Shown here piece by piece: positions 34,692 through 43,500 of a stretch of DNA of 64,000 nt. Made by a program: the position numbers and the translations under genes. Within the stretch, counting starts at the first letter, position 1; each line of letters opens with the position of its first letter. Origin of the DNA: an uncultured Pelagibacteraceae bacterium. GTDB taxonomy: Bacteria; Pseudomonadota; Alphaproteobacteria; Pelagibacterales; AG-422-B15. A model generated the notes under the pieces. It was not told the origin of the DNA, did not search any database, and worked only from the letters and a program-made list of their open reading frames with translations. Where the stretch lies: positions 1 to 64,000 of the forward strand of contig CACMWW010000001.1 in NCBI GenBank assembly GCA_902617525.1, written 5' to 3'.

Positions 34692-36221
34692 ATGTCTAAC
34701 AAATACTATATAACAACACCAATTTATTATGTAAATGACAAGCCTCATATAGGCCATGCATATACCTCTGTAGCTACAGATTTTATTGCAAGATTTATGA
34801 CTCTAAAAGGATATGATGTGAGATTCCAAACTGGAACAGATGAACATGGACTAAAAATACAAAAAGCAGCTGAAGCAAAAAAAATAGAACCTATAGAACT
34901 TTGTAATCAAAATTCACAGATTTTTAGAGATCTTACTGTCTCGTTAAATTTATCAAATAATGATTTTATAAGAACCACTGAAGAAAGACATATTGATGGA
35001 GCTTCATATTTATGGAAACGACTTTATGAAAGAAATCAAATTTATTTAGGGGAATATACTGGATGGTACTCAATTAGTGATGAAACATTTTATAATGAGA
35101 AAGATTTAGTAAAACAGAATGATGGCTCTTTTAAAACTGTCACCGGTGGTCCCGTTGAATGGATTACTGAAAAATCATATTTTTTTAAGCTTTCAGAATG
35201 GTCTAATAAATTATTAGATTTGTATAGTAGTAATCCAAATTTTATAAGTCCTGCTTCAAAAAGAAATGAAGTTATTAAATTTGTAGAGTCAGGTTTAAAT
35301 GATCTATCTGTATCAAGAACATCTTTTAAATGGGGAATAAAAACACCAACAGATGAGTCTCATATTATGTACGTATGGTTAGATGCATTAACCTGTTACA
35401 CAAATGGAATTAATTATCTAAATGAAAACGAAAATGCCATGAAGGAATACTGGAACAATGTAGTTCATATCGTTGGTAAAGATATTTTGAGACATCATGC
35501 AGTATATTGGCCGGCATTTTTATTGGCAGCAGAATTAGATCTACCAAAAAAAATATTTGCTCATGGATGGTGGACAAATGAAGGCAATAAAATATCAAAA
35601 TCTTTAGGCAATGTAATAGATCCAATCGAAATTATTAATAATTACGGCCTTGATCAGTTTAGGTATTTTTTATTAAGAGAAGTTCCATTTGGAAATGATG
35701 GAGATTTTTCAAAAAATGCTTTAATAAACAGAATTAATAGTGATTTAGTAAATGATCTTGGCAACCTATGCCAAAGATCACTCTCAATGATAGAAAAAAG
35801 ACTAGACTCAACTATTCCTCAAATAACAAATAAAGGAAATGAAGAGCTTCTTTTAGATAAATCTTGCGAAGAACTGCTGATGAAGGGCTCAAACCTTGTA
35901 AATGAATTTAAGATACATGACTATATAAGGCTAGTTTGGGAGTACATTGGCAAAGTAAATAAATATTTTAATGATAATAAACCATGGGAATTAGAAAAAA
36001 ATGACAATGACAAATTTTTAAACGTACTAGCTGTGACAGCTGACCAAATTAAAAATATAGCGATATTTATTCATCCAATCATGCCGGATGTATCCATAAA
36101 AATATTGCAAATTATGGGTATTTCTGAAACCAAATTATTATTTGAAAATATGAAAGCTATTAATTTACATGGAAATAAATTATCAAGGGTAAACCATTTA
36201 TTTAACAGGGTTCAATCATGA
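34692..36221 (+). CDS. metG: methionyl-tRNA synthetase
   Basis: Charges tRNA-Met. Class I synthetase with HIGH as PHIGHAYTSVATD, KMSKS as NKISKSLGNVIDP and the active-site region HGWWTNEG. 509 aa: the compact form lacking the zinc-knuckle insert and the C-terminal tRNA-binding dimerisation domain, common in alphaproteobacteria. The stop overlaps tatD by 4 bases. Confidence 0.95.
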   Translation: MSNKYYITTPIYYVNDKPHIGHAYTSVATDFIARFMTLKGYDVRFQTGTDEHGLKIQKAAEAKKIEPIELCNQNSQIFRDLTVSLNLSNNDFIRTTEERHIDGASYLWKRLYERNQIYLGEYTGWYSISDETFYNEKDLVKQNDGSFKTVTGGPVEWITEKSYFFKLSEWSNKLLDLYSSNPNFISPASKRNEVIKFVESGLNDLSVSRTSFKWGIKTPTDESHIMYVWLDALTCYTNGINYLNENENAMKEYWNNVVHIVGKDILRHHAVYWPAFLLAAELDLPKKIFAHGWWTNEGNKISKSLGNVIDPIEIINNYGLDQFRYFLLREVPFGNDGDFSKNALINRINSDLVNDLGNLCQRSLSMIEKRLDSTIPQITNKGNEELLLDKSCEELLMKGSNLVNEFKIHDYIRLVWEYIGKVNKYFNDNKPWELEKNDNDKFLNVLAVTADQIKNIAIFIHPIMPDVSIKILQIMGISETKLLFENMKAINLHGNKLSRVNHLFNRVQS

Positions 36222-37009
36222 TTATTGATAGTCACTGTCATTTAATATCAAGTAGATATGAAAAACCAATCCATGAAATAATCGAGATATGTGAGGCAAG
36301 TAATATTAGTCTTCTATTAAATATAGCTACAAAAGAAAATGAATTTAATGAAATTTTGAGTCTCAGTAATAAATATAAACAAATTTATAATAGTGTAGGA
36401 ATTCATCCTCATGAAACGGAAAATTTAAATAAAAATATCTTCATTAAAATTAACGATATTATAAAAAATAATAAAAAAACTATAGCAGTGGGGGAGACAG
36501 GTTTAGATTTTTATTATAATCATAGCAAAAAGAAAGACCAAATTAAGTCTTTTGAAAAGCATATAGATATTGCTTTAGATCATAACCTTCCGATAGTTGT
36601 TCATAGTAGGGATGCAGAAAAAGATACGAAAGATATACTTTACTCATATAAAAAGAATACTAATCTTACTGGAGTCATACATTGTTTTACGGGGTCTGAG
36701 AAATTTGCAAGAGAGATGATGGATATTGGTTTTTATATATCATTTAGTGGAATTATTACGTTTAAGAAATCTTCATATCTAAGGGATATTGTTTCTCAAA
36801 CAGACAGAGATAAAATATTAGTAGAAACAGATTCACCATTTTTAGCTCCAATACCTAATCGTGGAAAGACTAATATTCCAGCATTCATAGTCCATACAAT
36901 TAAACAAATCAGTGATATTCTAAGTATTGATGAAGCGGAAGTTGAAAAGATTACCTCCGATAATTTTTTTAAACTATTTAAAAAGGTAGATGCTATCTCT
37001 ATAGCTTAA
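36218..37009 (+). CDS. tatD: TatD family metal-dependent hydrolase (DNase)
   Basis: TIM-barrel amidohydrolase-like nuclease (263 aa). The first metal site is MIIDSHCHL; then VGIHPHE, AVGETGLDFYYN, PIVVHSRDAEKDT, GVIHCFTGS and LVETDSPFLAPIPNRGKTN. The HxH, Glu, His, His and Asp ligands are all present. TatD proteins are 3'-5' DNases thought to work in repair. Translationally coupled to metG. Confidence 0.94.
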   Translation: MIIDSHCHLISSRYEKPIHEIIEICEASNISLLLNIATKENEFNEILSLSNKYKQIYNSVGIHPHETENLNKNIFIKINDIIKNNKKTIAVGETGLDFYYNHSKKKDQIKSFEKHIDIALDHNLPIVVHSRDAEKDTKDILYSYKKNTNLTGVIHCFTGSEKFAREMMDIGFYISFSGIITFKKSSYLRDIVSQTDRDKILVETDSPFLAPIPNRGKTNIPAFIVHTIKQISDILSIDEAEVEKITSDNFFKLFKKVDAISIA

Positions 37010-37014
37010 TTCAT

Positions 37015-37395
37015 ATGCTAATAAATGTTCCAGTATCGATAGGTGAACTTTTTGATAAAATATCAATCTTAGATATTAAGACAAAGAAAATTAAAAATAA
37101 GGATGATTTGAAATTAATAAAATATGAATTGTCTAAATTAAAAAAAATAGCAAAGTCAAAGGGTTTAACAAGCACTAAAATCAAAAGAAAATACCTTCTT
37201 TTAAAATCAATAAATGAGAAACTATGGAATATTGAAAATAAAAAAAGAAGATGTGAGAGACTAAAAAAATTTGATAAAAGCTTTATCGATTTGGCAAGAA
37301 AAGTCTACATCTTTAACGACAAGAGAGCACAAATAAAAAAAGATATTAATTATTTGTCAGGTTCAAGCATCGTTGAGATTAAACTACATAAGTAA
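37015..37395 (+). CDS. DUF6165 family protein
   Basis: Small (126 aa), very Lys-rich soluble protein. The beginning LINVPVSIGELFDKISILDIKTKKI is the DUF6165 family signature; the rest is helical. Members are often next to glycosyltransferases of lipopolysaccharide clusters, and here a GT9 gene follows convergently with no gap. No function is established. Confidence 0.75.
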   Translation: MLINVPVSIGELFDKISILDIKTKKIKNKDDLKLIKYELSKLKKIAKSKGLTSTKIKRKYLLLKSINEKLWNIENKKRRCERLKKFDKSFIDLARKVYIFNDKRAQIKKDINYLSGSSIVEIKLHK

Positions 37396-38460
37396 TTATA
37401 AATATTTTTTTATGTATTTTTGTGGATTTTTTAAATTTTTAATTTCTATTTGTGTATATTCTTTAAAATTAGGTCTCCATTTAAAAAAATATTTAGATGA
37501 TTGATTTCTAATAACATCCACAATAGGGACCTGAAGAATACTTGAAATGTGCGTAAGTGATCCATGTATATGAAAGATAAGGCTGGTATTTGAAGCAATA
37601 CCTATTAATTCTGCAATATTGCTTTTTTTTATAAAATATATTTTTTTATTTTTTTGGCTTTTATAAATATTATTTTTATTATTAATTTTTTTTAATTTAT
37701 AAAAATTCCATATTTCATTATTTAAACCAGTGCGATATTTTCCATTAGTAACAATTAAATTTATTTTTCTATTTGCTGTTATCTCCTCAAGCAAATTTAT
37801 TATGAAATTCTTTGATACATTTATATCACTCCATTTTTCATCCATATGAAATAATACTGTACTTTGCTTTTTTATTTTTAACGGTGTTAATAACTTTTTA
37901 ATTTGGCCTTCAAATTTATTAACTGAAATGGGTTTTATATATTCTAACTTAGTTTTTTTAATATTAAGAGCTTTATTAAAAAGTTCTCTATAATGAGTAC
38001 CCATTTTAGTCTTAGTATCAACTCCCTGAATATTTATTGAATTTATTATTTCTGTAGATTTAAAAATCTTATTTGAGAGAAATAGGGGATATTTGTATAT
38101 TATTTTGTTTGACGTTTTGCTAATCTTAGTCGGATTGATTGCATGAATGTTTTTTGACTTACAAAAAAGAGAGATTGTTAAATTTTTCCAGTCAGATTTA
38201 AGTATAAAGATGTGTTCGAAGTATATTTTTTTTAAAATTGATATAAATTTCAACGTTTTGCTAAAATTCGTAATATCATCTAAATTATAGAGATCATCAA
38301 TATGACCATCTTTTTTAAGTATTTTAGCATATTCCTTATTCCTATCTGAGCAGATGAGGGTGATATGTGAATTTTTGTCTATTTGACGTAATTGATTAAT
38401 CGCGCACGTAGATACTATCAAATCACCAATACCATCGTTCCTAAATACTAAATAATTCAT
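37396..38460 (-). CDS. glycosyltransferase family 9 (heptosyltransferase-like)
   Basis: GT9-type transferase (354 aa), probably adding a sugar to the lipopolysaccharide core on the cytoplasmic face. N-terminal LVFRNDGIGDLIVSTCAINQLRQ is the family acceptor-domain start (R-x-D-x-x-G-D-x-x-x-x-T-x-x). In the C-terminal domain IAELIGIASNTSLIFHIHGSLTHISSILQVP takes the place of the donor-binding motif (usually D-T-G-x-x-H-x-x-A-A), with the His kept in LTHISS. It is very AT-biased. The donor sugar is unknown. Confidence 0.8.
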   Translation of the reverse strand: MNYLVFRNDGIGDLIVSTCAINQLRQIDKNSHITLICSDRNKEYAKILKKDGHIDDLYNLDDITNFSKTLKFISILKKIYFEHIFILKSDWKNLTISLFCKSKNIHAINPTKISKTSNKIIYKYPLFLSNKIFKSTEIINSINIQGVDTKTKMGTHYRELFNKALNIKKTKLEYIKPISVNKFEGQIKKLLTPLKIKKQSTVLFHMDEKWSDINVSKNFIINLLEEITANRKINLIVTNGKYRTGLNNEIWNFYKLKKINNKNNIYKSQKNKKIYFIKKSNIAELIGIASNTSLIFHIHGSLTHISSILQVPIVDVIRNQSSKYFFKWRPNFKEYTQIEIKNLKNPQKYIKKYL

Positions 38461-38671
38461 TATTTTCAGTTATTTATATAAGTTTATATAAGTAATACCT
38501 TAAGTTAATTTTTAATGTAAATATATTATACTTAAGTATTGAATTAATTATAGAATAATTATTTTACATAATATATATTATACGAATATTATTAATTACA
38601 AACCATAATTAAATCTTTTTATACACTGCCTCTAATGTCAATATATAAAAAATTAAGGGAGAAATTAAAAT
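38461..38671. promoter_or_regulatory. divergent AT-rich promoter region
   Basis: 211 bp without a gene between the GT9 gene and the 127-aa membrane protein. It holds a 10-bp tandem repeat (TTATATAAG twice in TTATATAAGTTTATATAAGT), the inverted pair ACTTAAG / CTTAAGT and several possible -10 boxes (TATACACT near 38618). Only one Shine-Dalgarno-like AAGGGAGA precedes the downstream start. I see no RNA gene in it. Confidence 0.4.
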
Positions 38672-39055
38672 ATGAGCGAATATGAAGCTTTAAATCTAAT
38701 GTATATGGGCTTTACATTTAATGCCATTTATACACTTGGATTTATTTTATTTACGTGGCTTGGCTTTAGAATGGCTAGGAATATTTATGAAGATTCAAAA
38801 GCAACTATGCTTGGCAAAGGATTCACAACTGTTTTCTGTTTATTTGTTGCATTCTTTTTTGTTCAATCAAATATGATTGGCGGAGGAATATTGCAATCCT
38901 ATACGTCAATTTTAGTTGAAATGGGTTCAGCATCTGGTGAAAGACTATCTGCTTACGCTAATTCACCAACAATTTTAGGTGGACCAGTACAAATGATATT
39001 TCAACTATTCATACTAGCTTTTCAACTTGCTATTGTTTGGACTAAAAAGAAATAA
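38672..39055 (+). CDS. hypothetical three-helix membrane protein, 127 aa
   Basis: Not assigned to a known family. Three hydrophobic stretches: about residues 17-35 (NAIYTLGFILFTWLGFRMA), 53-70 (GFTTVFCLFVAFFFVQSN) and 105-123 (QMIFQLFILAFQLAIVW), ending in KKK. Good translation signals (AAGGGAGA before ATG), its own long upstream region and a terminator immediately downstream show a monocistronic, probably well-expressed gene. Base composition is richer in GC than its polysaccharide neighbours. Confidence 0.7.
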   Translation: MSEYEALNLMYMGFTFNAIYTLGFILFTWLGFRMARNIYEDSKATMLGKGFTTVFCLFVAFFFVQSNMIGGGILQSYTSILVEMGSASGERLSAYANSPTILGGPVQMIFQLFILAFQLAIVWTKKK

Positions 39056-39064
39056 ATAATAATT

Positions 39065-39086
39065 GGAGGGGCAATTTAGCTCCTCC
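39065..39086 (+). terminator. terminator of the 127-aa membrane protein gene
   Basis: GGAGGGGC and GCTCCTCC pair over 8 bp with one G-U, loop AATTTA, followed by the pyrimidine-rich TCTCCTTCTATTTC. It starts ten bases after the stop codon. Confidence 0.65.
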
Positions 39087-39107
39087 TCTCCTTCTATTTC
39101 TTTAGAT

Positions 39108-40172
39108 TTAATTATAAAAATGAATTGGCCAATTATATTTACTTTCTAAAAAGTTAATATCTTTATGCTCTAGGCAATCTAGCATATAATTAGTAATTAT
39201 TTTTTCATTGAAATCACTATGTATTCTTTTGTGACCATTATGTGCTATTTCTAATGCTTTATCTTTATTGTGTTTATAAAAATTAATTTTTTCAGCTAAA
39301 TCACTAACATCATCAAAATAAACAGCCTCTTTTTCATTTTTTAAAATTTCGTGATAATGGGTTTTATTTTGTATAAAAACCATTAGCCCATTACCAAGAT
39401 ACTGGGCAATTCTATCTGATAAAGAATATTTTAAAATAGGTTCTCTTTGAAGACATATGCCCATATAGCAATCTTTTATGTTATTATTAAACTTATTTGC
39501 CCATATTGGCTGTTTTCCCCTCATTCCAAAGAAATTAAATTTAATCTTTGGAAGATTTGCTTTAAGTGTGTCCATAAATACAACCCGTGGATCATTGTCT
39601 TCATTGCCGGTATTTTTTTTTCTGAGTATTCCTGTCCCTACTCCGTGTGATAATGCAAAAAAAACATCTTTAGAATGATTTGAATTTTTATAAATTTTCA
39701 TATTTTCAACTGAAGAGTCTACAATATTTGGAAAGAATGTTATAAAATTACCAGATACGCACTTAGTTATATGCTCATCAGCTGTAGTTGAAAAAATTCC
39801 ATCTAAGCAAGGAGATCTTTTTGACAATTTGCTTAGAGTATTATCTAAATACAAATTATCGACATTCCATTCAATAATCTTAATGTCTTCTTTTTCTCTG
39901 ATTTGCCTTAATGTTTTATTAGTTATTCTATCTGCATGCCCTAAAACTAAAAGGTTTGGGCGATAATTTTCAATAGTTTGCAATAATTCTTTTTGAACAA
40001 ACTCATTATTATTAAATTTATTAAATATAGTTGATCTTGAACGATCGCGATCACTAAAATTATAAACATTGTGACCATTTCTTATGAAACCATTTGAAAT
40101 TTTAAAGCATTGATTCCAATATAATCTAGCGTTGTGTTTATCTCCAAAATTAGAAACATGCAATATTCTCAT
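39108..40172 (-). CDS. CgeB-like glycosyltransferase
   Basis: A 354-aa GT-B-type transferase. The N-terminus MRILHVSNFGDKHNARLYWNQCFKISNGF and the C-terminal domain YSLSDRIAQYLGNGLMVFIQNKTHYHEIL...EAVYFDDVSDLAEKINFY resemble CgeB/family 1-type glycosyltransferases with a C-terminal spore-maturation-like domain. It is the last minus-strand gene of the amino-sugar block that includes the WbpE- and WbpB-like genes, so a role in surface polysaccharide is likely. Confidence 0.65.
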   Translation of the reverse strand: MRILHVSNFGDKHNARLYWNQCFKISNGFIRNGHNVYNFSDRDRSRSTIFNKFNNNEFVQKELLQTIENYRPNLLVLGHADRITNKTLRQIREKEDIKIIEWNVDNLYLDNTLSKLSKRSPCLDGIFSTTADEHITKCVSGNFITFFPNIVDSSVENMKIYKNSNHSKDVFFALSHGVGTGILRKKNTGNEDNDPRVVFMDTLKANLPKIKFNFFGMRGKQPIWANKFNNNIKDCYMGICLQREPILKYSLSDRIAQYLGNGLMVFIQNKTHYHEILKNEKEAVYFDDVSDLAEKINFYKHNKDKALEIAHNGHKRIHSDFNEKIITNYMLDCLEHKDINFLESKYNWPIHFYN

Positions 40173-40173
40173 T

Positions 40174-41268
40174 TTAAAAATTATTAATTATTTTTATAAC
40201 ATAATCTATTTCGTTTTTTTTCATTTCAGGGAATATCGGTATCGATATTTGAGAATTAGCAATAGTTTCTGTTACTGGAAAATCTCCTTTTTTATATCCA
40301 AGGTTAATATAAGGTTTCTGTAAATGAGCAGGCACTGGGTAATGAAAGTTTGTACCTATATTATTTTTATTTAAATATTTTTGTAAGGACAACCTATTTT
40401 CACAAAATAAACTAAATATGTGATAAACGTGAAAATTATTTGGTTTTTCATAAGAAAAATCTAGTTTACCATTTTTTAATCTACATTGATATTCGCTAGC
40501 AATACTGCGTCTTTTTAATGTCCACTCTTTTAAATACTTTAATTTTACATTTAGGGAAGCTGCCTGAATAGTATCCATTCTATAGTTGTATGAAATGTCA
40601 TTATGAAAATATCTTTTGGGTTGAGACCAATTGCGTAGCTCTTTTACTTTTTGATCTAATTTTTTATTATTTGTTACTATGGCGCCTCCTTCACCTGTTG
40701 CCCCCAAATTTTTACCGGGATAAAAACTAAAAGTACCAATATCACTCATTGTTCCAGCATACCTATTATGATATTTAGCTCCATGAGCCTGCGAACTGTC
40801 CTCTATGACACTTAATTTATACTTCTTAGCAATTTTATTTATCTCGTTCATTTCTGCGCATTGCCCGTATAAGTGAACAACAACTATTGCCTTTGTTTTT
40901 GAGGAAATTTTATCAATAATACCTTTATAATTAATTAATTGAGTTTTGTTATCTATATCTACAAACACTGGAGTCGCGCCGGTATATGAAATTGACATTA
41001 CTGTGGCAATAAATGTCATAGATACAGTTATTACTTCGTCACCCTGTCCTATTCCAAGAGCAAGCAAAGCTAGGTGCAATGCACTAGTACCTGTATTTAC
41101 TCCAGTACAATACTTTGCATCTAAAAAGGAAGAAAAATTATTTTCAAATACTTCAACCTCTTTTCCTAAACTATATTGTGTTGATCTTAATGTTTTTATT
41201 ACCCTACTCTCAAGTTGAGGCTTAATATTCCTATATTGTCTTTTAAGATCAAAATATGGCACTTTCAT
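40174..41268 (-). CDS. DegT/DnrJ/EryC1/StrS sugar aminotransferase, WbpE-like
   Basis: PLP-dependent sugar aminotransferase (364 aa). N-terminal VPYFDLKRQYRNIKPQLE, substrate region GVNTGTSALHLALLALGIGQGDEVI, VIEDSSQAHGAKYHNRYAGTMSDIGTFSFYPGKNLGATGEGGAIVTNN with the PLP Lys in PGKNLG. With the Gfo/Idh oxidoreductase and the hexapeptide acetyltransferase upstream it forms the set oxidase-aminotransferase-N-acetyltransferase, as in WbpB-WbpE-WbpD for 3-acetamido sugars. The exact nucleotide sugar is not determined. Confidence 0.88.
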   Translation of the reverse strand: MKVPYFDLKRQYRNIKPQLESRVIKTLRSTQYSLGKEVEVFENNFSSFLDAKYCTGVNTGTSALHLALLALGIGQGDEVITVSMTFIATVMSISYTGATPVFVDIDNKTQLINYKGIIDKISSKTKAIVVVHLYGQCAEMNEINKIAKKYKLSVIEDSSQAHGAKYHNRYAGTMSDIGTFSFYPGKNLGATGEGGAIVTNNKKLDQKVKELRNWSQPKRYFHNDISYNYRMDTIQAASLNVKLKYLKEWTLKRRSIASEYQCRLKNGKLDFSYEKPNNFHVYHIFSLFCENRLSLQKYLNKNNIGTNFHYPVPAHLQKPYINLGYKKGDFPVTETIANSQISIPIFPEMKKNEIDYVIKIINNF

Positions 41269-41270
41269 AA

Positions 41271-42275
41271 TTATACTTTTACAGGAGTACCCCCGAGTTT
41301 CATTGATTTATTTGCGGCTTCCAAAATTTCAACAACTTCATAGCCTTTAACGCCATCAGACTTACATACAAAATTCTTATTTGTAATTGTTGCATAAAAA
41401 TCTGAAATTGCCTGGGATAATGCCTCTTTAATTTTTAGGTTTGGAATAATTGTATCTCCGACTTTATATTTTATTAAATTTATTGATCTTTTTTCTCTCT
41501 TTATTACATCTATTCCTTTGTTGTAAATTTTTAGTTTATCACTTGGCTCCAAATCATCATATACTATCATTTTATTTGATCCACCTAATATAGTTTTTCT
41601 TATTTTTACAGGAGATAACCAGTTAACATTTATGTGTGCGATAAAATTGGTTTTATATTTAAGTGTTAAAAATGCAGCGGTCTCAGGTTTTGAAGAAATA
41701 TATTTATGTCCAATACAAGACACATACGTAGGTTTTTCATTTTTTAAAAAATTAAGAATAGAAATATCATGAACAGCCAAATCCCATAAAACATTTATAT
41801 CATCTTGTATTAAACCTAAATTAATTCTTGTGGAGTCATAATATATCAAGTCACCAAAACTCTTTTGTTGACTAATTTTTTTTATTTCCATTACAGCGGG
41901 TGTGTATAAGAATGTATGATCAACAAATAGAGTAAGTGATTTTTTTTTAGCCAATTCAATTAGAATGTCACATTTTTTCTTATCATCAGAAAGTGGTTTC
42001 TCTATAAAAACATGTTTATTTGCATTTAAACAGTCTTTTGCCAATTTAAAATGTGTATTTACAGGTGTGGCTATAAAAACAGCATCTATACTTTTATCTA
42101 ATATTAAATCTTTATAATTTGTTGTTTTTATAATTTTTTTATCAATAATATTTATTCTTTTTAGATTATCCTTGCTGATATCACACAAATATTTAACTTT
42201 AAAATATTTCTGTTCAATAAGATTACGATATAAATTAGGTCCCCAATATCCTATTCCAATTAATCCTATATTCAT
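41271..42275 (-). CDS. Gfo/Idh/MocA-family sugar dehydrogenase, WbpB-like
   Basis: NAD-dependent oxidoreductase (334 aa). Rossmann start NIGLIGIGYWGPNLYRNL, then FIATPVNTHFKLAKDCL, HVFIEKPLS with the conserved EKP, and LWDLAVHDISIL, where the His of the D-x-x-x-H motif is kept. In context it would oxidise a UDP-sugar at C3 before transamination by the next gene. It overlaps the acetyltransferase gene by 4 bases. Confidence 0.87.
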   Translation of the reverse strand: MNIGLIGIGYWGPNLYRNLIEQKYFKVKYLCDISKDNLKRINIIDKKIIKTTNYKDLILDKSIDAVFIATPVNTHFKLAKDCLNANKHVFIEKPLSDDKKKCDILIELAKKKSLTLFVDHTFLYTPAVMEIKKISQQKSFGDLIYYDSTRINLGLIQDDINVLWDLAVHDISILNFLKNEKPTYVSCIGHKYISSKPETAAFLTLKYKTNFIAHINVNWLSPVKIRKTILGGSNKMIVYDDLEPSDKLKIYNKGIDVIKREKRSINLIKYKVGDTIIPNLKIKEALSQAISDFYATITNKNFVCKSDGVKGYEVVEILEAANKSMKLGGTPVKV

Positions 42276-42730
42276 TTTTTTTCTCTGGCTGGATTACCAT
42301 ACACGGTTGTAAAAGCCTTTATATTTTTTGTTACAACAGAACCTGCGCCAATTATTGCATTTTCACCTATTTCTATTCCACATAATATAGTTGATCCGCT
42401 TCCTATAGAAACGCCTTCTTTTATGATTGTCTTTTCAAGTTTCCAATCTTCATTGGTTTTTAGTTTGCCAGCTTTATTAACTGCAGCGGGCATTTTATCG
42501 TTAATAAAAGTAACATTATGCCCAATAAAAACATTATCTTTAATCTCAACTCCCTCACATATAAATGTATGAGATGAGATTTTACAATTTTTTCCAATAA
42601 TTACATTTTTTTGTATTTCAATAAAAGGACCAATTCTTGTATTATCCCCTATTGTGCACTCATACAAGTTAACCAAAGACTCATTTAAAATAGTGGTATT
42701 TGTACCTAATTGAACATTTTTTAATGGCAT
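42272..42730 (-). CDS. hexapeptide-repeat sugar N-acetyltransferase, WbpD-like
   Basis: Left-handed beta-helix acyltransferase (152 aa). Imperfect hexapeptides run from TIGDNTRIGPFIEIQ through NVIIGKNCKISSHTFICEGVEI to GVSIGSGSTILCGIEIGENAIIGAGSVVTKN; the loop HNVTFINDKMPAAVNK with its His resembles WbpD/WlbB and QdtC acetyltransferases. It ends VYGNPAREKK as typical. First gene of the three-gene amino-sugar set. Confidence 0.88.
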   Translation of the reverse strand: MPLKNVQLGTNTTILNESLVNLYECTIGDNTRIGPFIEIQKNVIIGKNCKISSHTFICEGVEIKDNVFIGHNVTFINDKMPAAVNKAGKLKTNEDWKLEKTIIKEGVSIGSGSTILCGIEIGENAIIGAGSVVTKNIKAFTTVYGNPAREKK

Positions 42731-42759
42731 ATTTTAAAAATAGATTTATGTACAATCAT

Positions 42760-43500
42760 ATGAAGTCAATAAAGTTTTATTATATCGCGATTTTAATACT
42801 ATTTTCTATCATCAATACCACGCTAGCAAAAGAAAAAGTAGAAAACTATTCAGTTTATGCAAAGCTTCCTTTGATTGGCGAAATTGAAGTGCAAAAAATT
42901 GAGACAAAATTTTCTACAATAGACAATACTTTTGAATATTCATATTTTGTTACTCCCACTAAAGTTGTTGATTTTTTTGATAAAAAAATAACCAGTGGAC
43001 ATATCGTCGGTTCACTAAAAAATAACTCAGTGTCCACAAATCAATATTTACTTAAAACTGAAAATGATGATTTTAGTCGTATCATTGAATTCACATATAA
43101 AAATAGCGTTATAAATAATGTATCTATTAAACCATCATATGACACTTCAAAAATTACTAATGTTACTAAAAAAATGATTTATGATTCTATTGATCCAGTT
43201 ACAATGTTCTTTAAAATAACTAATTTTGAGTTTATTAACAAATGCAATAAAACTATTAAAGTATATGATGGAAAGAGAAGGTATAACTTGAAACTATCAG
43301 AACCAAAAATAACTGATGAAAGTTATATTTGTACACTCACGCATCAAAAAATAGCTGGCTATAAACCCGACAAGATTGCAGAAAATAAGATTTACGTTTC
43401 TGATTTAAAGTATTTAATTTTAGATAATCAGAATATGGAATTCAGTGAAGTATCTCTACGAAATAAGAATACAGATCTAATAATTAGAAAAACTGATTAA
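42760..43500 (+). CDS. DUF3108 family exported protein
   Basis: A 246-aa protein with a signal peptide (KFYYIAILILFSIINTTLA). The mature part fits DUF3108: FxV-YxxxLPLIGEIEVQ near the start and the later KTIKVYDGKRRYNLKLSEP (F-D-G-R-R-R-Y form). The track start at 42700 would overlap the divergent acetyltransferase gene; the Met of MKSIKF at 42760 is preferred. Probably periplasmic; no known function. Confidence 0.72.
   Translation: MKSIKFYYIAILILFSIINTTLAKEKVENYSVYAKLPLIGEIEVQKIETKFSTIDNTFEYSYFVTPTKVVDFFDKKITSGHIVGSLKNNSVSTNQYLLKTENDDFSRIIEFTYKNSVINNVSIKPSYDTSKITNVTKKMIYDSIDPVTMFFKITNFEFINKCNKTIKVYDGKRRYNLKLSEPKITDESYICTLTHQKIAGYKPDKIAENKIYVSDLKYLILDNQNMEFSEVSLRNKNTDLIIRKTD

Noticed and set aside
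38635-38685. A 16-codon frame overlapping the start of the 127-aa membrane protein gene
   Set aside because: Very short, Lys-rich and without a ribosome site; probably chance in AT-rich leader sequence.
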